Source of the DNA: VXYL01 sp963665195 | Lineage (GTDB): Bacteria > Pseudomonadota > Gammaproteobacteria > Pseudomonadales > Azotimanducaceae | Direction of reading: 5' to 3' | Assembly (NCBI GenBank): GCA_963665195.1 | Contig: OY762070.1 | Span: 4,836,001-4,900,000, forward strand | Length of the DNA stretch: 64,000 nt | Shown: one piece after another, positions 27,860 to 37,459 of the stretch | Numbering within the stretch: position 1 is the stretch's first letter | Layout of the letters: each line of letters begins with the position of its first letter | Notes under the pieces: model-generated | Databases searched by the model: none | The model's input: only the letters and a program-made list of their open reading frames with translations | Told to the model about the DNA's origin: nothing | Program-made: the position numbers and the translations under genes

Positions 27860-30195
27860 CTATGCGCCTGTGTTGACTCGACTCGCCTTCCTCGCCAAGC
27901 AACCTCCGTACTTGCCGTCCTCGTCCCGCACAGCGACTATGGCGGCACGATTCAAGGCTGTTTCTGCCGCCCAACATTGGGTCCCTGTGGCCGGCGCCAG
28001 TGTCACCCTCGGTTCGGCTCCATCTAGTTCTGTGCCTTCTTCGACGAGCTCGCGGCACATGTGCTTTAGGAATACCGCACGTTCCTTGCGAGTAGAATCT
28101 GGGCTGGGATAACTCACGCCAAGGTACGACACGATGCTCTTCGCTCGGTCCACGATTGCGCCTTCCGTGCTGGTGCCAGCTATCAACGCGGCCGCGACAT
28201 ACGCCGCACGGAGACTCGCCACTCCGCAGTTCAGTTCATCATTGACCTTGCCGGCACAGTCGCTCCCGCGTTGGCAGACGACCTGAGGCGACGTCGCCAC
28301 GACGGCTTCGAGAGTATCGGTAGCGTCTTCGTACGGTGGCGTGTCCTGCTTCCCATGGACCTGGATTTTGTGGTCGCAGGTATCGCCGGTACACTCTTTG
28401 CACGCGGTGGCGTTGGCCCTCTGACAGTCTTTATCCGCTTGGTCGCATGCTTCAGATGATCTGGCGCAGGAATGGAGGAATGGACTGCGGCTTGCGCAAC
28501 CGGTGACCTTCAGGTGGCAGCCTTTGAGGTCCCCGAAGGCAGGCATGACCGTACGCCCGGCAGCCATCTGCTGTAGAGGATCTTCGGAAAGCCGAAAACT
28601 GGAGAACCCTACAGCGTGAGCCACTGCGTCCCTGCCGTCGGTGCCCTGTTCGCCGTCTTCACCGACGAACCGAACTCCGCCCTCTGGCGTCCAGGTGCCG
28701 TCACCGGCTCGGAATCGAATGAACCGAGTGTCGTATCCCGGTTCGCTGGCCCATTCTGCGTCCGGCCCACCATCTACGCTGTATTGCACGGACACCGACT
28801 GCCCCCGCTCGCCACGCGCTGTGGCCTCGAGGTGCCAACCGTCGAAGCACTCTCCTCGCGTCGGGTCCGCCATGTCGAAGGAGGCAACGGAGCTCCAAGG
28901 CACGACGATGGGGTGCCACTCTCCGCTGCGCGTGTTGCCGTAGACCATAGCGCCGAGAGTATCCGCGACGTTCCAATCTGGCGTCAGCCAAGTCTGGAGG
29001 AGATCCTTCAAGTGGACGCCGGGACGACTAATGTCGGCCGCGCCTGGGGCGCTCGAAGCGGGGCCCTTGGCCCGAATCGCGCTGTCGGCCTCGGACTCGG
29101 CGATGGAGGCCGTGTCGGACGTTGGGAGCCCAGGTATTTCATCTGAGAAGCCGTCCGCCGGATCGCTGTGGGAGGCTCGTCCTGCTCGCATCGCAGCAAC
29201 GTAAACACCATGTGCTTCGCGGTCGAAGTGATATGCTTGGCACCGTCGGCATGAACTGCAGGGCGGACGAGCCTGAGCCTGCCGGTCTGTTCTTCTGCGA
29301 TGCTGGCATATGTCAGTGCGGCAGTATACACAGCCGCCACAAGCGGCAATGTCAGTAGCAGGACGATGGTAGATGTGAGGAGAAGGGACCGAATCACGGA
29401 CTGCGCTCTGCCACCGAGTCGTAGGAAGGCAAGCCCGATCCATGGCAATCCGGTTGCGGTGGCCACCTGTGCCATCTGGCGACGGTATGCCGCGTTCACG
29501 GCGGCCCACAGCCAGTAGTACAGCAGAAGCACGAATGCGGCCGAGAGGGCCACGGACAGCGTGAGCAAGGGGTGGCCTAGAGTGGCGAAGGCGAAGTCGT
29601 TGGGGTCGGTATATCGGAACGCGGGCAGTCCAAGATGAACGAAGAATGTAGTCTCGTACAGCAGGCCGACCAACGAAAGGTAGACGAAGGCTGCCGCGCC
29701 GACCAATAGACGGTGCTTGCGGAACCATGTGGCGACTGAGCGGCCGGACGACTTCCGTTGGCGCTTCGTGGCCCCGTCGCTCTGTCTCAGCCGTTTTTCG
29801 GCGATGACCGCGCTTGCCGCCCAAGCGACCAGCGGTACAAGGACCAGTGGGATCGCACGATCACGAAGGTCCAATCCAAACGGGGCGCGTAGCGAATCTG
29901 CGTCCAAGAGGATGGTCGCGGTCAGCGCTGCGATTGCAAGTATCAGCGCGGCGCCGACCGCGAGACCGATGCCGCCGATACGCTGCACGTCGTCTTTCGC
30001 GTGTCTGAACGCCCCTACCAGTAGGGTCCCCACCACCAACGCGCCCACGATGCCGAAGGGGAGGCTGCTTGCCCACATCATTCCCGTGAGGAGCAGGCCG
30101 AGGAATGCCGCGGCTGGGAGCAGGGCGAAGGCAGTGAGTGCCCGCAGCCTCCTCGGCGGTTGTGCTGGTGGCTCGGCTTGCTGCTGAGCGGTCAT
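27860..30195 (-). pseudogene. Seven-TM membrane protein with Cys-rich C-terminal domain, apparently split by a frameshift
   Basis: The N-terminal part (start 30195, MTAQQQAEPPAQPPRRLRA) has about seven membrane helices and continues to about 29200. That frame then degrades into Pro/Arg-rich sequence and stops at 29008. The adjacent frame becomes coding-like at about 29191 (HSDPADGFSDEIPGLPTSDT) and runs to 27860. It contains a cysteine-dense stretch (SCARSSEACDQADKDCQRAN followed by CKECTGDTCD). A one-base indel between 29140 and 29200 would join them into a protein of about 777 aa. Alternatively the second frame is a separate overlapping gene, but no ribosome site precedes its first ATG at 29191. 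Function unknown. Confidence 0.55.
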
Positions 30196-30355
30196 CGTGA
30201 GGCAGCCTCGGGATTACGAACGCCGACACTCCCTCGCTCATGCGTTGGCTACAACATGCTGTTCATCACGAGCTATTAGTGACATTTGTCACAGTTTGGA
30301 GCGGCAAGTTCCGCGTGGGCGTGTTGCCCCGCAGGCTGTGGGCTTCGTGCGTACC

Positions 30356-31156
30356 TCAACGGCCGCGCCAGTTCGGCGTGCGCTTCTCCGCGAAGGCGCT
30401 GGGGCCCTCCACCGCGTCTTGGGAGCGTTGGCGGCGGCGTTCCCACTCGTATTCGGTGTAGTAGGCCTGCGCCAGCGGCATGTCGAGGCCGCGCATGGCG
30501 GCTTCCTTGGTGGCGCGCACGGAGAGCGGGGCGCAGCGCAGGATGTCGGCGATCCATTCGTCCACGGCGGCATCGAGTTCGGCCAGCGGCACTACTTGAT
30601 TCACGAGGCCGAGCTCGAAGGCGCGCTGCGCGGGCATGTGGCGGCCTGTGAGGAGATAGCCCATCGCCGCCTTCAGCCCGATCTGGCGCGGCAGCCGATG
30701 CACGCCTGCCGCGCCGGCGATCAGGCCGCGGCGCGGTTCCGGCAGGCCAAGCTCCGCATGGTCGGCGGCGACGATGATGTCGCACGCCATGGCGAGTTCC
30801 AGGCCGCCGCCGAGCGCGAAACCGTTGACGCGCGCGATCACCGGCTTCGGGAAGTGCCAGCGCTCGATTAGCGAGCGCGTCTCGGCGGCGCGTTCGGCCC
30901 AGATGGCGCGCTGCTCCGGCGAGGCATCGCGTTCCCGCGCCCGGTGCTTCAGGTCGGCGCCGGCGCAGAAGGCCCGATTCCCGGCGCCGGTGACCACCGC
31001 GAGCCAGATGTCGTCGTTCTGTTCTACTTCGTCGAAGCGCTGCGAAAGCTCCCAGCGCAGGTCCGGATTCAGTGCGTTGAGCGACTCGGGCCGGTTGAGC
31101 GTGATGCGGGCCACATGGCCGTCGACGGTGAAATCAGTCACCCGGTAGTCGGTCAT
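30356..31156 (-). CDS. Enoyl-CoA hydratase/isomerase family protein
   Basis: A 266-aa crotonase-fold protein starting MTDYRVTDFTVDGHVARITL; GAGGAA lies about eight bases before the ATG at 31156. The oxyanion-hole segments are AFCAGADLK and FALGGGLELAMACDI, and the catalytic-glutamate region is GLPEPRRGL. It probably hydrates or isomerises an acyl-CoA. Its start overlaps the UnbV gene stop by four bases (ATGA), so both are in one operon. Confidence 0.92.
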   Translation of the reverse strand: MTDYRVTDFTVDGHVARITLNRPESLNALNPDLRWELSQRFDEVEQNDDIWLAVVTGAGNRAFCAGADLKHRARERDASPEQRAIWAERAAETRSLIERWHFPKPVIARVNGFALGGGLELAMACDIIVAADHAELGLPEPRRGLIAGAAGVHRLPRQIGLKAAMGYLLTGRHMPAQRAFELGLVNQVVPLAELDAAVDEWIADILRCAPLSVRATKEAAMRGLDMPLAQAYYTEYEWERRRQRSQDAVEGPSAFAEKRTPNWRGR

Positions 31157-32877
31157 TCGATGGTTCCTCGTGTCGGTTGGATGAGCGTGTGGTAGCGGTT
31201 TGGCGCGAGGGGGCCGAAGCGAGTCTCCTCGCGGTCTGCCCAGGCGACGCGGACGTATTCCGGGGTTGCCTCGTCGCCCAAGGCGAAGATCAGCCGCGCA
31301 TCGCTCGCCGATGCGTAGCTGCCGTCGGTGGCGATGCGCCGGCGCGGGCACGGCTCTGACTCGCGCCACACCAACGCCCCGATAACCGTCTTGCCTGGCG
31401 CGGCGCGCAGTTCCACGCCGAACCAGGGGCGGCGCGGGGCGTCGTTTCGATAAAGACGCACCGGGCCGCGGTTGTTGCCCACCAAGAGGTCGATGTCGCC
31501 GTCGTTGTCGAGGTCGGCGAATGCCGCGCCGCGGCTCACCTCGGCCTGGGCGAAAGCGGGTTCCAAGTGCTCGGCATAGCGCCCTTCGCCGTCGTTCAGC
31601 CAGAGCTGGTTGCGCTGGCCGAGCGGATACGGATCGCCAGCATCCCGCTTGGCGAGCATCTCGGAGACCGCGCCGTTGGCGGAGAAGAGGTCCAAGTCGC
31701 CGTCGTTGTCGGCGTCGAACCAGCCGGTGCCGAAGCCGGTGAACGGGGCGCTGGATGCGGCGAGGCCAGCCTGGTTGGTGTCGTCGCTGAACCAGTCGCC
31801 GCGGCTTGCGTAGAGGGTGTTGGTCTCGGTCGCCAGGTGCGTCACGAAGAGGTCCACGTTGCAGTCGCCGTCGAAATCCTCAGCAGCGATGCCCATGCCC
31901 GCTTCCGCCGCGCCGTTGCCGTTCACCGCCACGAAGGCGAGCGCGGCGTCGTCTACGAAGCTGCCGTCGCCCTGATTCAGCCACAGGAAGTTGGGCGCGC
32001 CGTCGTTGGCGACGTAGAAGTCCGTCCTCGCATCGCCATTGAAGTCATGCGCGACCACGCCAAGGCCGGGGCCGCGGACGCCGCTGATCGCTGCGGCGGC
32101 GCTGATGTCGGCGAAGCGTCCGCCGCCAAGGTTGCGGTATAGCCGATCTCCTACGGCGCGATAGGCGCTCGGCGCACAGTAGGCCGGACGGGAAGCCACG
32201 TCCCGGCAGACCTTGTTGCCGGCGATGGTGAAGTCCAGATAGTTGGCAACGTAGAGGTCCAGCCGCCCGTCGCCGTCGATGTCCGCGAAGCTGGCGCTCA
32301 CCGACCAGTGCGCGAGGGGCTCTTCCTCGCCCGCGAGACCCGACGCGGCAGTGATGTCCCGGAACCGGCCGTCGCCGAGGTTCTCGAAGAGCTGGTTGGG
32401 GCCGTAGTTGGCGAGGAAGACATCGTCGTCGCCATCGTTGTCCACGTCGCCCACGGCGATGCCCATGCCGTAGTGCTTAGCACGCACGCCGGCACGTTCG
32501 GTGATGTCTCGGAAGCGCAGCTCGCCGTCGCCGCTGACGTTCCGGAAAAGCTTGTCGGCGGGCGCGTCGCTGCGGTCTCCGGCAAGCGGTCCGCCCTGAA
32601 CCAGCCAGATGTCGAGCAGTCCGTCGCCATCGAAATCGAGCACGCCGACGCCGGGGCCTACGGTCTCCACGATCCACCGTTCGCCAGTCATGCCGTTCTC
32701 GTGGACGAAATCGAGGCCCGCGCTGTCCGCCACCTCCGTGAACGGCGAGCCGACCACGCTCGCAGGCGCGAGAAAGCAGGCGATGGCAAGGACTTCGCGG
32801 CAGGGCGGGGGCAGGTTGGGCTCCGATCGGGTGTGCGGCGTGCGCCCAAGTGTATTCCGGCGGGGGCGGCTCGGCAT
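31153..32877 (-). CDS. FG-GAP/VCBS repeat protein with ASPIC/UnbV C-terminus, copy 1
   Basis: A predicted secreted 574-aa beta-propeller. I take the ATG at 32877 (MPSRPRRNTLGRTPH), since the longer frame overlaps the divergent CoA-transferase gene. A hydrophobic signal stretch LAIACFLAPASVVG leads into repeated calcium-binding FG-GAP blades (for example VLDFDGDGLLDIWLVQGG). The C-terminal 100 residues (RPWFGVELRAAPGKTVIGALVW) form the ASPIC/UnbV domain. Such CRTAC1-like proteins often occur with TonB receptors or cytochromes; the role is unproven. Confidence 0.9.
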   Translation of the reverse strand: MPSRPRRNTLGRTPHTRSEPNLPPPCREVLAIACFLAPASVVGSPFTEVADSAGLDFVHENGMTGERWIVETVGPGVGVLDFDGDGLLDIWLVQGGPLAGDRSDAPADKLFRNVSGDGELRFRDITERAGVRAKHYGMGIAVGDVDNDGDDDVFLANYGPNQLFENLGDGRFRDITAASGLAGEEEPLAHWSVSASFADIDGDGRLDLYVANYLDFTIAGNKVCRDVASRPAYCAPSAYRAVGDRLYRNLGGGRFADISAAAAISGVRGPGLGVVAHDFNGDARTDFYVANDGAPNFLWLNQGDGSFVDDAALAFVAVNGNGAAEAGMGIAAEDFDGDCNVDLFVTHLATETNTLYASRGDWFSDDTNQAGLAASSAPFTGFGTGWFDADNDGDLDLFSANGAVSEMLAKRDAGDPYPLGQRNQLWLNDGEGRYAEHLEPAFAQAEVSRGAAFADLDNDGDIDLLVGNNRGPVRLYRNDAPRRPWFGVELRAAPGKTVIGALVWRESEPCPRRRIATDGSYASASDARLIFALGDEATPEYVRVAWADREETRFGPLAPNRYHTLIQPTRGTIE

Positions 32878-32914
32878 ATGCTCCGCCCACGCGAACAACC
32901 AATGAGACCACGCC

Positions 32915-34123
32915 ATGCTGCTCAAGGACCTCAAGGTGCTGGACATCGGTTCCTACGTCGCCGGGCCGGCCACCGCCACCGTGCTGTCGGATTTCGGGGC
33001 CGACGTGGTCAAGGTGGAGCCGCTCGATGGCGACCCGTACCGGCGCCTGCTCGGCGGCGTGCTGGCCGAGTATCCCAACTTCTTCTGGGATCAGGACTCG
33101 CGCAACAAGCGCAGCCTCGCCATCGACTTCACGACGCCTGCTGGCCGGGAGGCGGTCGAGCGACTCATCCGGCGCTCGGACGTGGTCATCACCAATTACC
33201 GACCGCAACTGCTGGCTCGCCTCAAGCTCGCCTACGAAGATGTCCGGGCCATCAAGGCGGATGTGATCTACGGCCAAGTTAACTCCTATGGCCTGGTCGG
33301 CCCGGATGCGAACCGCACCGGCTTTGACGCCACCGCCTGGTGGGCGCGCAGCGGGCTGATGGACTTCGTGCGCCGCGCCGAGAACGCGCCCGCGGTCTCC
33401 GCGCCCGGCATGGGCGACCACCCCACCAGCATGGCGCTGTTCGGCGGCATCATGGCCGCCCTCTACCGCCGCCAGCGCACCGGCGAAGGCGCCCATGTCC
33501 ACACGTCCCTCATGGCCAATGGGGCTTGGGCGCACAGCATGATGCTGCAAGGTGGCATCGTCGGCTTCGACCTTTCGGAGCGCCGCACCGCGGACGACGT
33601 GGCGCGCGCCCCGCTCGCCACCATGTACGAAACCAGCGACGGGCGAACGCTGCTGCTCAGCATCCTCAACCCGGACAAGGAGTGGCCGAAGCTCGTGCGG
33701 GCCGTGGGTCTTGAAGAATGGCTCGACGATCCGCGCTTTGCGGACGTGGCGGCGCGCTTCGCCCACCGCGAGAAACTCTACGAGGGCCTTGCCGCGGCGT
33801 TCCTCAGCGACACCGCGGACTCTTGGCGGGGGCGCTTGGACGCGGCGGAGATCACCTACTCCGTCGCCTACACCATGTCCGAAGTCATCAACGACGAGCA
33901 GATGCATGCCAACGACGTGCTCACCGAGATGGAACCGGGCGAGCACTTCTACGCCTACACGATCAACAGCCCGGTGTGGATCGACGGCGTACAGAAACGC
34001 ACGCCCCGCATCGCCCCGAACATCGGCCAGCACACGCGGGAAGTGCTCCGCGATGCCGGCTACGCGGAGGAAGAGGTGGACGCGATGCTGGCTTCGGGCG
34101 TCGCCGCGCAGGCTCCGGGTTGA
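32915..34123 (+). CDS. CaiB/BaiF-type (class III) CoA-transferase
   Basis: A 402-aa transferase starting MLLKDLKVLDIGSYVAGPAT. It has the family opening GADVVKVEPLDGDPYR, the catalytic Asp in NRTGFDATAWWARSG and the GEGAHVHTSLMANGAWA segment. It moves CoA between carboxylic acids. It starts 37 bp from the divergent UnbV gene, and the octahaem cytochrome follows downstream on the same strand. The linked enoyl-CoA hydratase suggests acyl-CoA catabolism. Confidence 0.92.
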   Translation: MLLKDLKVLDIGSYVAGPATATVLSDFGADVVKVEPLDGDPYRRLLGGVLAEYPNFFWDQDSRNKRSLAIDFTTPAGREAVERLIRRSDVVITNYRPQLLARLKLAYEDVRAIKADVIYGQVNSYGLVGPDANRTGFDATAWWARSGLMDFVRRAENAPAVSAPGMGDHPTSMALFGGIMAALYRRQRTGEGAHVHTSLMANGAWAHSMMLQGGIVGFDLSERRTADDVARAPLATMYETSDGRTLLLSILNPDKEWPKLVRAVGLEEWLDDPRFADVAARFAHREKLYEGLAAAFLSDTADSWRGRLDAAEITYSVAYTMSEVINDEQMHANDVLTEMEPGEHFYAYTINSPVWIDGVQKRTPRIAPNIGQHTREVLRDAGYAEEEVDAMLASGVAAQAPG

Positions 34124-34269
34124 TCCACAGCGGCCGTCCGGTGAAGAGTACGGACACGGTCGGAATGCGCCGCTCCCGCAAACGGCGCAGCATCGCCAGC
34201 GGCATGCCTTGGCGCCGCGAGAAGCTCAAGCGCGAGCGGTCGCCGCCGGGTGGACTTCGAAGACGCATC

Positions 34270-36582
34270 ATGTCGCTCTTACCACCGAACATGCTGGCGC
34301 CGGCGCCAGTGGGGATGCTGGTCTCGCGGATGGCCGCGTTGGCGTGGGCAGCGTGCCTGGGCGCCGCCACTCAGGCGGCCGAAACCGAGCCGCCGGATGC
34401 CCCTCCCAACCAGATGGAATACGCAGATCCCAATGCATGCGCGGCTTGCCACGCCGACCAGCAGGATGCGTGGCGCCGCTCGCACCACTACCGCTCAATG
34501 CAGGTGGCGACGCCCGCCACCATCCTTGGCGACTTCGAGGATGCGCGTGTGAACTTCCACGGCATCGCCACGCGCCTCTTCCAGGACGATGGCGGCTACT
34601 TCGTCGAGGCCGCGGGCAGAAGCGGCGCGAACGGCATCCATGCGGTGCGCTATGCGTTCGGATTCGAGCCCTTGCAGCAGTACCTGGTGGACGCCGGCGG
34701 CGGCACCTTGCAAGCGCTCAACGTCGCTTGGGATGCGCGGCCAGCGGCCGATGGCGGCCAGCGCTGGTTCCATCTGCAGCGGGGCGAGCGCATCACCCCC
34801 CAACACCCGTTCTTCTGGGCGCGCCACCGCATGAACTGGGCAACGCAATGCGCGTCGTGCCACTCGACGGGCGTCGAGCGGACCTTCGACGAGCGCAGCC
34901 TCGACACATCGGCCTCGTTCGCGCACGCCAACGTCGCCTGCGAGGCCTGCCACGGTGCGGGCGCGCGCCACGCGCATCTGGCCGAATCCGGCAAGCTCGG
35001 CGATGCCCCTCATGCGGGCTTTCTGCGCGGTCTCGGTACGAGGCCCGCCTGGCGCTTCCAGGCGGGCACTGCGATCGCCGAGCCCGTTGGCGACGGCGAC
35101 GGTGCCGAGATCGACATGTGCGGCGGCTGCCACTCGCTGCGTCAGCCGCTCACGTCGCAGCCCGTCGGCAAGCCCTACCACGAGGCGCACCTCATTCAAC
35201 TGCCGAGCGAAGGCATCTACTTCGCGGACGGGCAGATCCGCGAAGAGGCCTTCGTGCTCGGTTCGTTCCTGCAGAGCCGGATGCACCTTCAAGGCGTCAC
35301 CTGCGGCAACTGCCACGACCCGCACGACGGCGGCCTGGTGGCCGACGGCAACGCCGTCTGCGCACAATGCCACCTGAGCACGGTGTACGACTCGCCCAAG
35401 CACCACCGGCACGCGACCGGGATGCGGGGCAGCGCTTGCGTGGACTGCCACATGCCGGCCCGAACGTACATGGGCGTCGATGACCGCCGCGACCACTCGT
35501 TCACGGTGCCGCGGCCGGCGCTGTCCGCCGAGATCGGCGTCCCCAATGCCTGCGCGAGTTGCCACGACCGCGGCGATAGCTGGGCGGCGGAGCGGCTGCG
35601 CGCTTGGGGCGTAGGCGCGAAGGCGCATTGGGGTGGCCTGCAGCGGCGACTGACGCTCGGCGACCCGCGCTCGCTTGGGGAACTCGCTGCCTACATCGGC
35701 GACCCAACGACTGCGCCCATCGTCAAGGCCGTGCTGCTGGCGCAGAGCGCGAACGTTCGCGTCGAAGGACTTGCGGGCATCCTCCAGCGCGCCTTGGGCG
35801 ACGACGAGGCCCTCGTGCGGCGGGGCGCCGTGATCGGTGCGAGGGGATTGCCTGCGCCGCTGCGGTGGCGTCTGCTCGCGGGGCTTGTCGATGACCCGGT
35901 CGCGGCGGTGCGCTTCGAGGTCGCCGCCGCGCTTTCCGAAGTACACGGCGAGCTTCCCGCCGCCGCCCGCGCCGATCTGGGACGCCTGTATGCAGGCTAC
36001 CGGCGGATGCTGCGGGCGTCGGCGGGGGCATCCGGCTCCCAACACGCCCTCGCCAAGCTTGCTCTCGGTCTCGGCGACGTGGCGACCGCGGATCGGCACT
36101 TCGAGTGGGCCCTTTTGATCGAGCCGTCGCTGCTCCCGGCACTGGTCGACCTTGCGGACCTGCGCCGCGCCCAGCAGCGGGAGGGCGACGCCGGCAGCCT
36201 GCTCCTCCGGGCCTTGGAAGCTTGGCCGGGCAGCGGCGCCGCGAATGTCGGCTACGCGATGCACTTGGTGCGTACCGGACGGCATCGCGAGGCGCTCGCC
36301 CCCCTCGCCCGCGCCGATGCGGCGGCGGATGCCCAGCCGCGTTTCGCCTACATCCGCGCCGTAGCGCAGCACTCCCTCGGCCAAGAAGCCGACGCCATCG
36401 CCACCTTGCGAAACGCCATCGAACGCTGGCCGTGGTCGGTGGACTTGCTGACGACGCTAGTGCTCTACCTCGACGAGCCGGGCACCGCGGAAGTGCGCAG
36501 GCACTTAGATGCGCTCGCACTGCTCGCACCCGACTCACCGCAGGTCCAGTCGCTCCGTGCGCGCTACTACCCGCCACGCTGA
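34270..36582 (+). CDS. Octahaem c-type cytochrome with HEAT and TPR repeats
   Basis: A 770-aa exported protein; alternative starts are ATG 34291 and 34315. The signal peptide is MAALAWAACLGAATQAAETE. Eight CxxCH motifs are visible in order: CAACH, CASCH, CEACH, CGGCH, CGNCH, CAQCH, CVDCH, CASCH, spread over the first about 450 residues. The rest is HEAT-like, then TPR helices ending in LRARYYPPR. This resembles cytochrome c554/NrfA-related multihaem proteins fused to TPRs, seen in predicted periplasmic redox systems. It would act in periplasmic electron transfer; the substrate is unknown. Confidence 0.9.
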   Translation: MSLLPPNMLAPAPVGMLVSRMAALAWAACLGAATQAAETEPPDAPPNQMEYADPNACAACHADQQDAWRRSHHYRSMQVATPATILGDFEDARVNFHGIATRLFQDDGGYFVEAAGRSGANGIHAVRYAFGFEPLQQYLVDAGGGTLQALNVAWDARPAADGGQRWFHLQRGERITPQHPFFWARHRMNWATQCASCHSTGVERTFDERSLDTSASFAHANVACEACHGAGARHAHLAESGKLGDAPHAGFLRGLGTRPAWRFQAGTAIAEPVGDGDGAEIDMCGGCHSLRQPLTSQPVGKPYHEAHLIQLPSEGIYFADGQIREEAFVLGSFLQSRMHLQGVTCGNCHDPHDGGLVADGNAVCAQCHLSTVYDSPKHHRHATGMRGSACVDCHMPARTYMGVDDRRDHSFTVPRPALSAEIGVPNACASCHDRGDSWAAERLRAWGVGAKAHWGGLQRRLTLGDPRSLGELAAYIGDPTTAPIVKAVLLAQSANVRVEGLAGILQRALGDDEALVRRGAVIGARGLPAPLRWRLLAGLVDDPVAAVRFEVAAALSEVHGELPAAARADLGRLYAGYRRMLRASAGASGSQHALAKLALGLGDVATADRHFEWALLIEPSLLPALVDLADLRRAQQREGDAGSLLLRALEAWPGSGAANVGYAMHLVRTGRHREALAPLARADAAADAQPRFAYIRAVAQHSLGQEADAIATLRNAIERWPWSVDLLTTLVLYLDEPGTAEVRRHLDALALLAPDSPQVQSLRARYYPPR

Positions 36583-36708
36583 GTTCGCCTACCCACCGAC
36601 ATGCCCCGACGCCGCTCACGCACCATGGGCCCTTGCGGGCTGGCTTCCCACCAGGGAGTCATCCTCCAGCCGTGGTGCGGGGGTGCAGAGGCAGGTAAAC
36701 TGCGTGGC

Positions 36709-36873
36709 ATGAAGGAAGCGTCGCACGAAGAACGGGCCGGACCATGTCGTTCGCTAGGACAGTACCTTCGGAAGCCGGACCCCACGCGGGGGGAGTTCGC
36801 TCAGGCGTTGACCTGCGGCAGCGCTGAGCCGGCTCCGGAGGCGATCAGTGTCGAGGGCAGGGCACCGCGATGA
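36709..36873 (+). CDS. Possible small ORF coupled to the next gene
   Basis: A 54-codon frame starting MKEASHEERAGPCRSLGQYL whose TGA overlaps the ATG of the next gene (ATGA). Only this overlap supports it; composition is unremarkable and no ribosome site is clear. The rest of the 287-bp gap after the cytochrome gene shows nothing else recognisable. Confidence 0.25.
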   Translation: MKEASHEERAGPCRSLGQYLRKPDPTRGEFAQALTCGSAEPAPEAISVEGRAPR

Positions 36874-37130
36874 GCGTTTTTCTGATCCTTCTTGATGAGC
36901 CGAACAGCGAACTGTGGGAGGAACTCGGCAACGTGCCTCATTACATGCTGTCCGACGTTGCTGGACTGATCCAAAGCGACGGCGCATTGACCGCGGATGT
37001 CATGAAGGCCGTCGGAATGACTAGGGAGCGCAAGATCAAGGGGCTGGTCGTCAGGGTGCCTTACGACGCGATAGACGGCTGGCACTCTGCGGCACTCTGG
37101 GAGTGGCTGAGAGAGCATGCCAATGAGTGA
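36870..37130 (+). CDS. Small hypothetical protein
   Basis: An 86-aa protein starting MSVFLILLDEPNSELWEELG and ending SAALWEWLREHANE. The pattern (a short strand, EPN, a helix, then a strand plus C-terminal ALWEWL helix) looks like a conserved small family of unknown role, but I cannot name it. It overlaps the start of the next gene by 8 to 14 bp, so they are probably co-transcribed. No membrane segment. It lies in the eroded region just upstream of the insertion sequence. Confidence 0.65.
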   Translation: MSVFLILLDEPNSELWEELGNVPHYMLSDVAGLIQSDGALTADVMKAVGMTRERKIKGLVVRVPYDAIDGWHSAALWEWLREHANE

Positions 37131-37452
37131 CAACGACGAAGGGACGTTCGAGAAGAACAAGACGCCTACGGGCAACGGCGTCAAGGTCGGCATTCATGAG
37201 CACCGCCTGGACATCATCGAGAGCCGCTTGCAGCGGACCGAGGACTCGATTGAGGGCATCAAGGCCGACGTGACGGCGATCAAGACTGAGCTCAAGAGCT
37301 TGGCCACCAAGACCGACGTGACTGCGATCGAGACGGAACTCAAGAGCGTGGCCACCAAGTACGTGGTTGCGCTTTGGGTGTCGGCGGTTGGCCTCTTCAA
37401 TTTCCTAGCCTTGCTGGGCCATCTCCTGATCCGTTCCCTCGGATCAGGCTAA
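37123..37452 (+). CDS. Coiled-coil protein with C-terminal membrane anchor
   Basis: A 109-aa protein starting MSDNDEGTFEKNK; an ATG two codons earlier is also possible. Residues 25-75 form a coiled coil with an internal near-repeat (DVTAIKTELKSLATK, then DVTAIETELKSVATK). The last 30 residues are a membrane helix (VVALWVSAVGLFNFLALLGHLLI). It overlaps the preceding small gene. The insertion sequence begins just after its stop. Function unknown; it could be a tail-anchored partner of the upstream protein. Confidence 0.7.
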   Translation: MSDNDEGTFEKNKTPTGNGVKVGIHEHRLDIIESRLQRTEDSIEGIKADVTAIKTELKSLATKTDVTAIETELKSVATKYVVALWVSAVGLFNFLALLGHLLIRSLGSG

Positions 37453-37459
37453 GTACTCT

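Noticed and set aside
36601..36873. A 90-codon frame beginning at 36601 as a full gene
   Set aside because: No family resemblance or ribosome site; only the short coupled part near 36709-36873 was kept at low confidence.
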